DNA of 64,000 bases from PALSA-270 sp963770915 (GCA_963770915.1 CAVYRG010000001.1:2108001-2172000), one strand, 5' to 3'; positions 1 through 7,950 are shown, numbered from the stretch's first letter. Notes: generated from the sequence alone by a model not told the origin. Translations and numbers: made by a program.

Positions 1-1593
1 CATCCCCGCCCATCGTAGCGGTGTCCGGCAACTGCGGGGCTTCGCCCCGCTGGACAGCCGAGGGCGGCTGTTCCCACGTGACCTCAGTGCTACTTTTTTC
101 TAAGCGCTTCGCATAGGTTCCCGCGAGCATGGCGCGGGCGTCTTCGATCAGGTCTCGGAAATTCTTCAGCGCGACCAGGGCGCGCTGCGGCAAGAGCTGG
201 CGGCGGATCGCTTCGCCGATGCGCGCCCCAGAGCGACAAGCCGGTTTCGAGGGCAACCTGCTCGATGATTTCCATGGTCGCTTTGCCGATTCCGCGCACC
301 GGCGTGTTGATGACGCGCAACAGCGAAATCGAATCATCCGGATTCTGGACGACTTTCAGATACGAAATCATGTCCTTGATCTCGGCGCGCTCGTAGAACG
401 AAAAGCCGCCCACGACGTGATACTTCAGCTGATAGCGGCGCATGGCCTCTTCAAACAGACGCGATTGCGAGTTGGTGCGATAGAGGACGGCGGCGCGCGG
501 TGTCTCGCCATCGCTATTCTTGGCGGCTTCGCGCAGATATTTGGCGATGAAGTCGGCGGCGAAGAGGGCTTCGTTCTCGCCGTCAGGAGCTTCGTAGTAG
601 CCGATCTTCGCGCCCGCCCTGGCGCGAGGTCCAGAGATTCTTGCCTTTGCGCTTGACGTTATTCGCGACCACGGCCGAGGCGGCCTGCGAGAATATTTTG
701 CGTGGAGCGGTAGTTCTGCTCCAGGCGGACGATCTTGGCCTCGGGGAAATCGCTCTCGAATTCGAGGATGTTGCGAATGTCGGCGCCGCGCCAGGAATAG
801 ATGGACTGGTCTTCATCGCCCACAGCGCAGACGTTGTGGCGCGCGCCGGCCAGCAGGCGCATGAGTTCGTATTGCGGACGGTTCGTGTCCTGGTACTCGT
901 CGATCATGATGTACTGGAAGCGGCGGTTGTAGTATTCGCGGACTTCGGTCACGGCTTTCAGCAGGCGCACGGCCTCGAGCAGCAGATCGTCGAAGTCGAG
1001 GGCGTTGGCCTTGTAAAGCTCCTTCTTGTATTCGGCGTAGATCTGCGCCACGCGCTCGGTTTTCGGGATCGGTCGATTGCAGGTAAACCTCTTGCGGGAT
1101 CGAGCATGTGATTCTTGGCCCAGGAGATGTGACCGAGTACGGCGCGCGGCGTGGTCTGCTTGTCGTCGATGCCGAGGCGCCGCATGATCGACTTGACGAC
1201 CGACTGCTGATCGGCCTCGTCGTAGATCACGAAATTCTTCGTCAGGCCGATGGGCGGTTGGCCCGGAACCGTCGAGGGAATGCGCAGGGCTTCAATATCG
1301 CGGCGCAGCAGGCGCACACAAAAGGAATGGAACGTCGAAATTACGGGCTTGGCGATGGAGAGGCCGCCGACCAGCTTATCCACGCGCTCCACCATCTCGG
1401 CGGCGGCTTTGTTGGTGAAGGTCATCGCCAGGATGGATTCCGGCATCACGCCCAGATGCTCGATCAGATGGGCGATGCGGTAGGTGATGACGCGCGTCTT
1501 GCCGCTGCCCGCGCCGGCCAGGATGAGCACCGGGCCATCGGCGGTTTCGACGGCTTCACGCTGTTGCGGATTGAGTTGGGAGAGGAAAGACAA
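1..1593 (-). pseudogene. UvrD/PcrA-type DNA helicase, frameshifted and cut by window edge
   Basis: Superfamily 1 3'-5' helicase of DNA repair and replication restart. The reading begins at a TTG codon (MSFLSQLNPQQREAV) and shows Walker A (GAGSGKT), motif Ia (MTFTNKAAAEMV), Walker B (MIDEYQDTN), motif III (GDEDQSIYSWRGAD) and motif IV (EQNYRSTQNIL), then the 2A region (VRGIGKATMEIIEQVA). The protein is spread over several frames. I place the shifts near 1096-1098, 1065-1067, 689, about 618-634 and 221-226. Each is repaired by removing one base, so every shift is a +1 insertion. Two of them lie in the same context, CGGGATCG. The open frame then runs into a palindromic repeat at 34-80 and off the edge. 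Either the gene is decaying or the assembly is poor here; the excellent motif conservation favours sequence error or very recent damage. Confidence 0.85.
34..80. repeat. Palindromic repeat element, copy A (one end visible)
   Basis: A GCGGGGC-TTCG-CCCCGC hairpin is followed by an imperfect palindrome, GGACAGCCG then AGGG then CGGCTGT, and ends in TCCCACGTG. The same order of modules is seen at 32084-32125 (stem GCGGAGC-TTCG-CTCCGC, so the stem differs but pairing is kept) and, in related form, at 35685-35722. Read on the minus strand it continues the uvrD frame without a stop. The other end of the element would lie left of the window. Confidence 0.7.
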
Positions 1594-1702
1594 AGTCGTG
1601 AGTTGATTCTACTAGGGCGGCGGCAGCAACGTCGAAACGACGCGGAATGGTTCCGGTGAAGGCTTCCCCGGTCAGGTATCATCGTCGCAGGTAGGAGGAA
1701 GC

Positions 1703-2284
1703 ATGAGGACATTAGCCGCCAGCGCCTTATTTCTTCTCTTGAGCCCGTTTGCGCTCGCCCAGAACACCACACCCGCCAAGCCCGCGGCTCCGCCACCCAA
1801 GGCTGAGGCGGAAGCTGCGCCGGCTAAGATCGATCCCGCTAAGGAAGCCGACATTCGCCACCTGTTGGAGCTGACGGGGGCCGCGAACCTGGCATCGGAA
1901 GCCATGGCAAGGATGGAATCCAACTTGCGCCCGCTCCTTATGCAGGCGCTGCCGCCGGGAGATTACCGGGACCGGTTGATTGATCTCTTCTTCGAGAAAT
2001 TCCACACCAAGGCCAATGGTCAGCTGGTTGTCGATCTCGCGGTACCCATCTACGACAAATACTATTCCGCCGATGAGATCAAAGGGTTGATCCAGTTCTA
2101 CGGCACGCCGCTCGGACAAAAAACCGCGAAAATTCTTCCTCAACTCATGGGTGAACTCCAGACGGCGGGACAACAGATGGGAGAGCAACTGGGGCGCGAC
2201 TCAATGACCGAGGTGCTGGCCGAGCATCCTGAGCTAAAAAAAGCGTTGGAGGACGCAAAAGCCGCGGCAACCCTGCCGAGGTGA
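1703..2284 (+). CDS. Exported DUF2059-family protein
   Basis: 193 residues. A signal peptide (MRTLAASALFLLLSPFALAQ) is followed by a Pro/Ala/Lys-rich linker to about residue 45 and then a helical DUF2059-type domain. Recognisable elements are IRHLLELTGA near the start and YYSADEIKGLIQFYGTPLGQ near residues 115-135, the usual hallmark of this family. The function of DUF2059 is unknown; members are periplasmic. A good ribosome binding site (TAGGAGGAAGC) precedes the ATG. It faces the DUF971 gene tail to tail, with ten bases between the two stops. Family call is firm, role is open. Confidence 0.85.
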   Translation: MRTLAASALFLLLSPFALAQNTTPAKPAAPPPKAEAEAAPAKIDPAKEADIRHLLELTGAANLASEAMARMESNLRPLLMQALPPGDYRDRLIDLFFEKFHTKANGQLVVDLAVPIYDKYYSADEIKGLIQFYGTPLGQKTAKILPQLMGELQTAGQQMGEQLGRDSMTEVLAEHPELKKALEDAKAAATLPR

Positions 2285-2294
2285 GTGTCTACGG

Positions 2295-2660
2295 CTAGGG
2301 CGCGACTTGCGCCTTCTTGCATTCCTCGCAAGGGCAGACCTTGCGCAGGAACTCCCAGGAATAAATCCCTAAATCATGGCTATCGTTCCACTGGAACTTG
2401 ATGGCGTATTTGCCCACGCCTTCAGCGGAGAGCGGCTTGACCGCGGGCTTGAACATGGGCAGGGCATCGGCGGCTTTTTTGGGCGGTTCGCCGGGCTCGC
2501 GGCCGGCTTTGCTCCGCTCTTCGTCGCAAAGAGCGCAGGGGCAGGCGTCGCGCAGGAACACGAAGGAATAGTGGGAGCGATGGCCGTCCTTCCACTCAAT
2601 GTCCATTCCGGTCCCTGTGGTGAGGTTCACTTTGACGGATTTGGGGTCGGCGAAGGTCAC
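2295..2660 (-). CDS. DUF971 domain protein
   Basis: 121 residues, cytoplasmic. It carries the compact DUF971 fold related to the N-terminal domain of gamma-butyrobetaine hydroxylase: IEWKDGHRSHYSFVFLRD near the N-terminus and LGIYSWEFLRKVCPCEEC at the end. Two Cys pairs (CPCALC and CPCEEC) could bind a metal. In other bacteria DUF971 proteins are found near Fe-S assembly or Mrp-type ATPases, but no such neighbour is present here. Upstream lies a word-type repeat (2691-2722) and then the divergent tetR promoter. Confidence 0.85.
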   Translation of the reverse strand: MTFADPKSVKVNLTTGTGMDIEWKDGHRSHYSFVFLRDACPCALCDEERSKAGREPGEPPKKAADALPMFKPAVKPLSAEGVGKYAIKFQWNDSHDLGIYSWEFLRKVCPCEECKKAQVAP

Positions 2661-2690
2661 CTTCGTCAGTATCCCACAGTCTTGGAAACG

Positions 2691-2722
2691 CAGTCGTCGG
2701 TCGTCAGTCTTCAGCCGTCAGG
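2691..2722. repeat. Low-complexity word repeat (GTCGTCGG / GTCAGTCTTCAG type)
   Basis: The stretch is built from the words GTCGTCGG, TCGTCAGTCTTCAG and CCGTCAGG. The same words, partly inverted, flank obgE at 54968-54999 and 56012-56043. It lies between the DUF971 start codon and the tetR promoter. Confidence 0.5.
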
Positions 2723-2752
2723 CCGCTGGACAGAAGATTTACAAGAAAAAGC

Positions 2753-2780
2753 TTGACAGTTCGGAACCTAGTAATTTAAG
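2753..2780 (+). promoter_or_regulatory. Promoter of tetR-dev operon
   Basis: -35 box TTGACA (2753-2758) and -10 box TTTAAG (2775-2780, four of six consensus bases) with 16 bases between. A palindrome follows directly, so a repressor bound there would cover the transcription start. Confidence 0.65.
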
Positions 2781-2807
2781 TTAACAACGTTAAGTTAACA
2801 TTGTTAA
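2781..2807. promoter_or_regulatory. Palindromic operator, probable TetR site
   Basis: A 27-base near-perfect palindrome with arms TTAACAACGTTAA and TTAACATTGTTAA around a central G; only one base pair besides the centre fails. A short outer inverted pair CCTAG/CTAGG (2767-2771 and 2809-2813) extends it. It sits between the -10 box and the tetR start codon, as expected for autorepression. The AT content is far above the surroundings. Confidence 0.7.
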
Positions 2808-2823
2808 TCTAGGAACCAACATT

Positions 2824-3510
2824 ATGGGAGTACTGGAGCGGCGGGCGCGCGAGAAGTCGGAGACGCGAGACAAGATTCTCGACGCGGCCCGCGAGCTGTT
2901 TATCACGAACGGTTATGAGGGCGTCTCCATGCGGAAGGTGGCGGAGAAGATCGAATACTCGCCTACCGCGATTTATGTGCACTTTGCCGACAAGGAAGAC
3001 CTGTTCCATCAGCTTTGCCAGGAAGATTTCGCGCGGCTGGCGTCGGCCTTTCAGGGCTCGGTGATGGCGCTCGATCCTATCGCCCGCGTGCAGCAGATCG
3101 GGCGGGTGTACGTGGAGTTTGGCCTGGAGTATCCCAATCACTACAAGCTGATGTTCATGACCCCTCACCCCGAAGCGAAAATGGACGAGCAGGACCATGA
3201 AGTGAAGGGGAATCCGGAGAGCGATGCCTATGCCCTGCTCCGGCTGACGGTGCAGCAGGCCATCGATGCCGGCAAGTTTCGGGAAGAAATCGCCAATGCC
3301 GAATTGCTTTCGCAGACCTTGTGGGCGGCAGTGCACGGAGTGATTTCGCTGCAGATCGCCAAATGCAACGACTCCGCGTGGGTGGACTGGCGGCCGATGG
3401 AAGAGCGCAGCGCAGTGATGCTGGATGCGATCCTGCGTGGGCTGGTGAAGCCTGAGGAGATGGCGTCGGGCGTGCAAACGCCGGATATTCAGAAGAAAGG
3501 CGAGGAATAA
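2824..3510 (+). CDS. TetR/AcrR-family transcriptional regulator
   Basis: 228 residues. The N-terminal TetR helix-turn-helix is clear (TRDKILDAARELFITNGYEG at 15-34, then VSMRKVAEKIEYSPTAIYVH to about 54). The C-terminal part is a ligand-binding helical domain of the WHG type (about 80-200), variable as usual. The stop is one base before the start of the exporter permease, so it is the first gene of a tetR-permease-ATPase-adaptor operon and probably represses it through the palindrome at 2781-2807. The inducer is unknown; a toxic compound pumped by the exporter is the likely one. Confidence 0.9.
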   Translation: MGVLERRAREKSETRDKILDAARELFITNGYEGVSMRKVAEKIEYSPTAIYVHFADKEDLFHQLCQEDFARLASAFQGSVMALDPIARVQQIGRVYVEFGLEYPNHYKLMFMTPHPEAKMDEQDHEVKGNPESDAYALLRLTVQQAIDAGKFREEIANAELLSQTLWAAVHGVISLQIAKCNDSAWVDWRPMEERSAVMLDAILRGLVKPEEMASGVQTPDIQKKGEE

Positions 3511-3511
3511 C

Positions 3512-4636
3512 ATGCCACCGCTGGCGCGGCGCAATCTGTTTCACGACAAAGTGCGGCTTACCGTCACGGTGACCGGGATCGTGTTCGCGGTAGTTTTGAT
3601 TGTGGTCGAGCTGGGCTTGTTTGTCGGCTTCACCAAAAGCACGTCAAGTTTGATCGACCACTCCGGCGCGGACCTGTGGGTGACGTCGCGGCATGTGCCT
3701 TATGTCGAGATGGGCGTGCCCTTCAGCGAACGCAAGCTGTACCAGGTGCGGGCGGTGCCGGGAGTGCAGGAGGCGCGGAAGATCATCAGCCGCTGGAGCC
3801 AGTGGAAGCGCGCGGATGGACGGCAGGAATCGGTGCAGGTCATCGGCATCGACCCAGACTCGAAGCTGGGACGCCCCTGGGATTTAGTGCAAGGCACGGT
3901 GGAGGACTTGAAGCGTCCCGATGCTGTGATCATGGACGATATCTACAAACAGAAACTGGGCGTGAGCAGCGTAGGCGAGCTGTTTGAGATCGGCGGCCAC
4001 CGGGCGCGGATCGTGGGCTTCACTCACGGCATTCGCAGCTTCACGACGTCTCCCTATGTGTTTACGACGTTCAAGAACGCGCAGGTGTTCACCAACGTTC
4101 CGGATGACCAGGCGATTTTCATTCTGGTGAAGGTTGCGCCGGGGGCGAGCGTCGAACAGGTGCGGCAGGAAATTCTTGCCAACGTGCGGGATGTGGAAGT
4201 CTTCACCAGCGCTCAGTTCGCGCACATGACGCAGTTTTACTGGATGTTCACCACCGGCGCCGGAGTCGCGGTATTGCTGGCCGCGGCGCTGGGATTGGTC
4301 GTCGGCTTTGTAGTGGTGGCGCAGACCATCTATGCCACCACCGTGGACCACCTGAAGGAATTCGGCACCCTGAAGGCAATGGGCGCGCCCAACAGCTATG
4401 TGTACAAGGTGATCATCACGCAGGCGGCCATCAGCGCGGTGATGGGCTATGTGCTGGGCATGATCGTGAGCGCGTTCGTAGTGCGCGCCAGCCAGAGCGG
4501 CGGCGCGGCCATTGTGCTGCCATGGCCGATGGCCGTGGGCATGTTCTTTTTGACCGTGTTCATGTGCGTGAGCGCGGCGCTGGTTTCCATCAACAAAGTA
4601 ACCCGGCTCGACCCGGCGATGGTGTTCAAGGGTTGA
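3512..4636 (+). CDS. DevC-like ABC exporter permease (FtsX/MacB class)
   Basis: 374 residues. One membrane helix near the N-terminus (about 15-40, VTVTGIVFAVVLIVVELGLF), a periplasmic domain (about 45-240) with SGADLWVTSRHVPYVE, then three helices in the FtsX domain (about 250-370). The length and the three-gene setting match DevC, the permease of the DevBCA family of tripartite exporters, rather than MacB, whose permease is fused to the ATPase. Together with the next two genes it should form an inner-membrane pump that hands substrate to a TolC-like outer-membrane channel, which is not encoded here. Confidence 0.85.
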   Translation: MPPLARRNLFHDKVRLTVTVTGIVFAVVLIVVELGLFVGFTKSTSSLIDHSGADLWVTSRHVPYVEMGVPFSERKLYQVRAVPGVQEARKIISRWSQWKRADGRQESVQVIGIDPDSKLGRPWDLVQGTVEDLKRPDAVIMDDIYKQKLGVSSVGELFEIGGHRARIVGFTHGIRSFTTSPYVFTTFKNAQVFTNVPDDQAIFILVKVAPGASVEQVRQEILANVRDVEVFTSAQFAHMTQFYWMFTTGAGVAVLLAAALGLVVGFVVVAQTIYATTVDHLKEFGTLKAMGAPNSYVYKVIITQAAISAVMGYVLGMIVSAFVVRASQSGGAAIVLPWPMAVGMFFLTVFMCVSAALVSINKVTRLDPAMVFKG

Positions 4637-4658
4637 GCCAGAGACGTAGGGAGTGCAA

Positions 4659-5399
4659 ATGCAGCCAGCCATTGCGGTACGCGAATTGAGCAAAACCTAT
4701 GCGGAAGGCGCCTCCGGGGTGACCGCGCTGCGGGGCATTGATCTGGATGTGCATCCGGGCGAGATGGTGATGCTGGTCGGCCCTTCGGGCAGCGGCAAGA
4801 CCACGCTGCTGTCAATCATGGGCTGCATCCTTTCGCCGAGCGCGGGCAGCGTGCGCATCGCCGGAAAGGAAGTGAGCGGCCTGAAGCAGAAAGAATTGGC
4901 TCCCATACGCCTGTCGCACATTGGATTCGTGTTTCAGGGATTCAATCTGTTCCCCACTTTGACGGCGGGCGAAAATGTCGAGCTGATGCTGGATCTGAAA
5001 GGCATACGCGGCGAAGAGGCTAAGACCCGCGGGCAGCGCTTGCTGGAGAGTGTGGGGATCGGCGAGAAGTTCAACAGCTTTCCTTCGGACCTGAGCGGCG
5101 GGCAGAAGCAGCGGGTCGCGGTTGCGCGGGCCATGGCGGGCGAGCCCGACATTCTGCTGGCGGATGAGCCGACGGCGGCGCTCGATTCTCATACTGGCCG
5201 CAACGTAATGGCCATGATGAATGAACTAGCGCACCGGAACAACCGCGCGGTGGTGATCGTGACGCACGACTCGCGGCTGTTGGAGTTCGCCGACCGCATG
5301 ATTCGGCTGGAAGATGGAATGGTGGTGGATCCCCGGAAAGACTTGGCCGCAGGCATGATGTTGCCCGCGGATGGGGCAGTCGCCACGGCAACGGTTTGA
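4659..5399 (+). CDS. DevA-like ABC transporter ATP-binding protein
   Basis: About 246 residues. Walker A GPSGSGKT (41-48), Q-loop in GFVFQGFNLFPTLT, signature LSGGQKQRVAVARAM, Walker B ILLADEPTAALD and the switch His in VIVTHD are all intact. This is the MacB/LolD/DevA branch of ATPases that energise FtsX-type permeases. I choose the ATG at 4659, because the GTG at 4653 lies inside the purine-rich GTAGGGAG that would serve as its ribosome binding site. It is co-transcribed with the permease upstream and the membrane fusion protein downstream. Confidence 0.9.
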   Translation: MQPAIAVRELSKTYAEGASGVTALRGIDLDVHPGEMVMLVGPSGSGKTTLLSIMGCILSPSAGSVRIAGKEVSGLKQKELAPIRLSHIGFVFQGFNLFPTLTAGENVELMLDLKGIRGEEAKTRGQRLLESVGIGEKFNSFPSDLSGGQKQRVAVARAMAGEPDILLADEPTAALDSHTGRNVMAMMNELAHRNNRAVVIVTHDSRLLEFADRMIRLEDGMVVDPRKDLAAGMMLPADGAVATATV

Positions 5400-5438
5400 A
5401 GAGGGCCCTGATTTCAGCATCGATTTATGGAGTTTCTT

Positions 5439-6530
5439 ATGAAGAGGAAATACATTCTAGTCATCGCTGCCCTGGGCTTCGTGCTCGCGGTTTCGCTCAC
5501 GCTTTACTCGGTTCGCACTCATAGCACAGAAAGTACCGCTGCAGCCGCCGCTCCGGCGAAAACCGAGCCGCTGATCGCCGGGCCGGGACGCGTGGAGCCG
5601 GTCTCGGAGGACATCCAGATCGGCTCGGAATTGAGCGGGAAGCTCCGTTCCGTGCTGGTCGATGAGGGCGACACGATTCACAAGGGCCAAGTCCTGGCCG
5701 TGCTGGAGAATGACGACTATCGCGCCGAAGTGCAAGCTGCGCAGGCCGACGTGAGCGCGAAAGAGGCGACGTTGCACAAGGTGATCAACGGGGCTCGCCA
5801 CCAGGAACGTTCCGAAGCGCTGTCCTCTGTGCGCGAGGCCGAGGCGGTGATGAACGACGCTTTGGCGGAGAAAGACCGCCGCGAAAAGCTTTATGCCGCC
5901 GGCGTGACTTCCCGCGAGGAGATGGAGCGATACGAACGGGAATACGACGTCGCCAAGGCCAAATATCAGGAAGCGGTGCAGCAGCATTCGCTGATCGACG
6001 ACCACGCCCGAGAGGAAGACGTTTCACTGGCGCAGGCGGATTTGCGGCTGGCGCAGGCGCAGTTGGCCGACGCGCAGGCCAAGTATGAGAAGACGCTGAT
6101 CCGGTCGCCGATCGATGGCACGGTGTTGCGCAAGCATCATCGCGCTGGGGAAAGCGTCTCCAATTCTTCGACCGTGCCTGACCCCATTCTGACGGTTGGA
6201 GACAAGGGGATTTTGCGGGTGCGCATGGACGTTGATGAGGCGGATGTCAATAAAGTGCACGTGGGGCAGCGGGCTTATGTGACGGCGGACGCATACGGCG
6301 ACCGCAAGTTCTGGGGGCGAGTGGTGCGGGTCGGTGAGCAGCTTGGGCCCAAGAACGTTCACACCGACGAGCCGACAGAGCGGGTGGATCGCAAGATTCT
6401 GGAAACGCTGGTGGAACTGGACAAGGGAACCGATATTCCGGTCGGGCTTCGGGTCGATACCTACGTCATTGGAGATGGCGACGGAGAAGTGGTGGGCTCG
6501 CTGACGACGCAGGATATGGCGAGGCGCTGA
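5439..6530 (+). CDS. DevB-like membrane fusion protein (HlyD/RND adaptor)
   Basis: 363 residues from the ATG at 5439, which has GGAG six bases upstream; an in-frame ATG at 5427 lacks one. An N-terminal anchor helix (KYILVIAALGFVLAVSLTLY) is followed by the first half of a lipoyl-like hairpin (GRVEPVSEDIQIGSELSGKL), a long coiled-coil hairpin (about 85-210, rich in Ala/Glu/Gln) and then the second half with IRSPIDGTVLRKHHRAGE and a beta-barrel. It bridges the DevCA pump and an outer-membrane channel. Last gene of the tetR operon. Confidence 0.88.
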   Translation: MKRKYILVIAALGFVLAVSLTLYSVRTHSTESTAAAAAPAKTEPLIAGPGRVEPVSEDIQIGSELSGKLRSVLVDEGDTIHKGQVLAVLENDDYRAEVQAAQADVSAKEATLHKVINGARHQERSEALSSVREAEAVMNDALAEKDRREKLYAAGVTSREEMERYEREYDVAKAKYQEAVQQHSLIDDHAREEDVSLAQADLRLAQAQLADAQAKYEKTLIRSPIDGTVLRKHHRAGESVSNSSTVPDPILTVGDKGILRVRMDVDEADVNKVHVGQRAYVTADAYGDRKFWGRVVRVGEQLGPKNVHTDEPTERVDRKILETLVELDKGTDIPVGLRVDTYVIGDGDGEVVGSLTTQDMARR

Positions 6531-6572
6531 GCCTGGCGTCGCCCTAATCTGGAGAAAAACTGCCAAATCCTG

Positions 6573-6578
6573 TAAAAT
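6573..6578 (+). promoter_or_regulatory. Possible rpmB -10 box
   Basis: TAAAAT with a TG directly in front (TGTAAAAT). No convincing -35 box is visible. It sits about 33 bases before the rpmB ATG, leaving room for the GGAG ribosome binding site. Confidence 0.35.
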
Positions 6579-6610
6579 CAACCCTCAATCGAATCTAGTC
6601 TGGAGTAGTC

Positions 6611-6799
6611 ATGGCACAAGTTTGTGATATTTGCGGCAAGGGGCCGCAGTTCGGGAACAACATCAGCCACGCCCACAACGTGACCAAGCGGCGCTGGAAC
6701 GTCAATCTCCGCCCGGTCCGCGCCAAGGTGAAGGGTGCAAGCAAGCGCATCCGCGTTTGCACCAACTGCCTGCGCAGCGGCAAAGTCGTGAAAGCCTAA
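6611..6799 (+). CDS. rpmB: 50S ribosomal protein L28
   Basis: 62 residues, the usual length. It begins MAQVCDICGKGPQFGNNISH and carries the typical NVTKRRWNVNLR and KRIRVCTNCLRSGKV segments. The two Cys pairs (CDIC, CTNC) make this the zinc-binding (C+) form of L28. It is a structural protein of the large subunit. A GGAG site precedes the ATG. It stands alone here, with no rpmG partner next to it. Confidence 0.97.
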   Translation: MAQVCDICGKGPQFGNNISHAHNVTKRRWNVNLRPVRAKVKGASKRIRVCTNCLRSGKVVKA

Positions 6800-6808
6800 G
6801 CAGGAAAA

Positions 6809-6841
6809 CCACAGGGGACACAGAGAAGCACAGGGAAAACC
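6809..6841. repeat. Dispersed CACAGRGAAGCACAGGGA repeat, copy 1
   Basis: The stretch between rpmB and the FKBP gene contains GGACACAGAG then AAGCACAGGGAAAACC. The inverted counterpart is at 58085-58116, where the complement shares the core AAGCACAGGGARAACC. Two copies in 64 kb suggest a dispersed intergenic repeat. Confidence 0.5.
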
Positions 6842-6867
6842 GTAGGCCCACCTGTTGTGTCCATCTG

Positions 6868-7354
6868 CTACTTTATCGCGACCAGTTGCACGTCGAAAAT
6901 CAGCGTGGAATTCGGCGGGATCACGCCCGGATAGCCGTCCGCTCCGTAGGCCAGTTCGGGCGGAATGCGCAGCTGGCGTTTGCCGCCGACCTTCACCGAT
7001 GATGCCTTCGTTCCAGCCCTTGATGACGGGCGTGCTCCCCAGCGGCGTCACTTCAAACGGCCCCTTGCCGATGGAGCTGTCAAATTTTTTCCCGTTGGTC
7101 AGCCAGCCGGTGTAGTCCATCTCGACAGTTTGCCCCGCCTGTGCGACCGCGCCGGTGCCGACCTTGATATCCCAGTATTCCAGGCCGGCGGCGGTTTTAA
7201 CCGGCTCGCCGGTAACTTTCGTCGGCCCGCCAGCGGCGGAATGGCTTGAGGATGCGGCGCGACGCGCCGGAGTGTGCGTGGGTCCCTGCGTGCCGCCGGT
7301 TTGAGCAAAGGCGGTTGCTCCCGCGAGAGTGAAGATGAGGACGAATTTCATCAT
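6868..7354 (-). pseudogene. FKBP-type peptidyl-prolyl isomerase, exported, frameshifted
   Basis: A signal peptide (MKFVLIFTLAGATAFAQ) and a low-complexity linker are followed by an FKBP domain: GLEYWDIKVGTGAVAQAGQT, MDYTGWLTNGKKFDSSIGKG, then PVIKGWNEGIIG. At about 6993-6999 the frame breaks. The expected end (VGGKRQLRIPPELAYGADGY, closing with FDVQLVAIK and a stop at 6868) is intact in another frame. Loss of two bases restores the family pattern GIxG-x-KVGG exactly; one extra base would also restore the frame but lose a residue. The intact remainder argues for a recent event or a sequence error. The protein would fold periplasmic clients. Confidence 0.8.
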
Positions 7355-7380
7355 GGAGACTCCTCGGCGCGTTGCGTAGG

Positions 7381-7758
7381 CTACGCAAGCGCGATCACGT
7401 CAATTTCCACCAAAACATCTTTGGGCAACCGGGCGGCTTCGACGGTCGATCTTGCCGGCGGGGCGGCGGTGAAGTAGCGCGCGTAAACCTCGTTCATGGC
7501 GCCGAACTCGCTCATATTCTTCAGGAAGACGGTCGTGCGCACCACTTTTTCCAGGCCGCTGCCCGCGGCTTCAAGAATCGCCGAAATGTTTCCCAGCACG
7601 CGCTCGGTTTGCGCAGCAATGTCTCCGCCGGTAAGCTGCTGCGACACCGGATCGATGGCCACCTGCCCGGCAGTAAAAATGAACCCATTGGCTTTGATGG
7701 CCTGCGAGTACGGGCCAATGGCCTGGGGAGCGTCTTTCGTGGAAATCACTTCGCGCAT
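7381..7758 (-). CDS. ridA: RidA/YjgF family enamine/imine deaminase
   Basis: 125 residues, full length. The family signature is complete: APQAIGPYSQAIKANGFIFT at the N-terminus, the conserved Arg in VVRTTVFLKNMSEFGAMNEVY (about residue 88) and ARSTVEAARLPKDVLVEIDVIA at the end, including the catalytic Arg and Glu of active members. RidA hydrolyses reactive 2-aminoacrylate and related enamines made by PLP enzymes, acting as a cytosolic trimer. It lies downstream of relA/spoT in the same direction, separated by a heptamer array. Confidence 0.93.
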   Translation of the reverse strand: MREVISTKDAPQAIGPYSQAIKANGFIFTAGQVAIDPVSQQLTGGDIAAQTERVLGNISAILEAAGSGLEKVVRTTVFLKNMSEFGAMNEVYARYFTAAPPARSTVEAARLPKDVLVEIDVIALA

Positions 7759-7764
7759 GAGTAA

Positions 7765-7854
7765 GTTCTCGGTTCTCAGTTCTCAGTTCTCGGTTCTCGG
7801 TTCTCGGTTCTCAGTTCTCGGTTCTCAGTTCTCAGTTCTCGGTCTCAGTTCTTG
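7765..7854. repeat. Heptamer tandem array GTTCTCR
   Basis: Eleven consecutive exact copies of the 7-base unit GTTCTCR (R is A or G) at 7765-7841, then two decayed copies. A short array of the complementary unit (TGAGAAC) stands at 7922-7950 next to the relA stop codon, so the two could pair in the transcript. The region lies between relA and ridA. Confidence 0.9.
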
Positions 7855-7921
7855 GTTTTTGGTCGCCGTTCTCAGCTACAAGCTATCAGGAATCGCGCAA
7901 TCGGCAAGGCTGTGTCTCATC

Positions 7922-7950
7922 TGAGAACTGAGAACCGGGAACTGAGAACT
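7922..7950. repeat. Inverted partner of the heptamer array
   Basis: Four consecutive units TGAGAAC, TGAGAAC, CGGGAAC, TGAGAAC, complementary to the array at 7765-7854. The last unit overlaps the relA stop codon. A transcript reading leftward from relA would carry a stem of up to four heptamers closed by a loop of about 70 bases or more. Confidence 0.8.

Noticed and set aside
7765..7854. CRISPR-like array
   Set aside because: Units are 7 bases with no spacers between them, and no cas gene is present; it is a simple tandem repeat.
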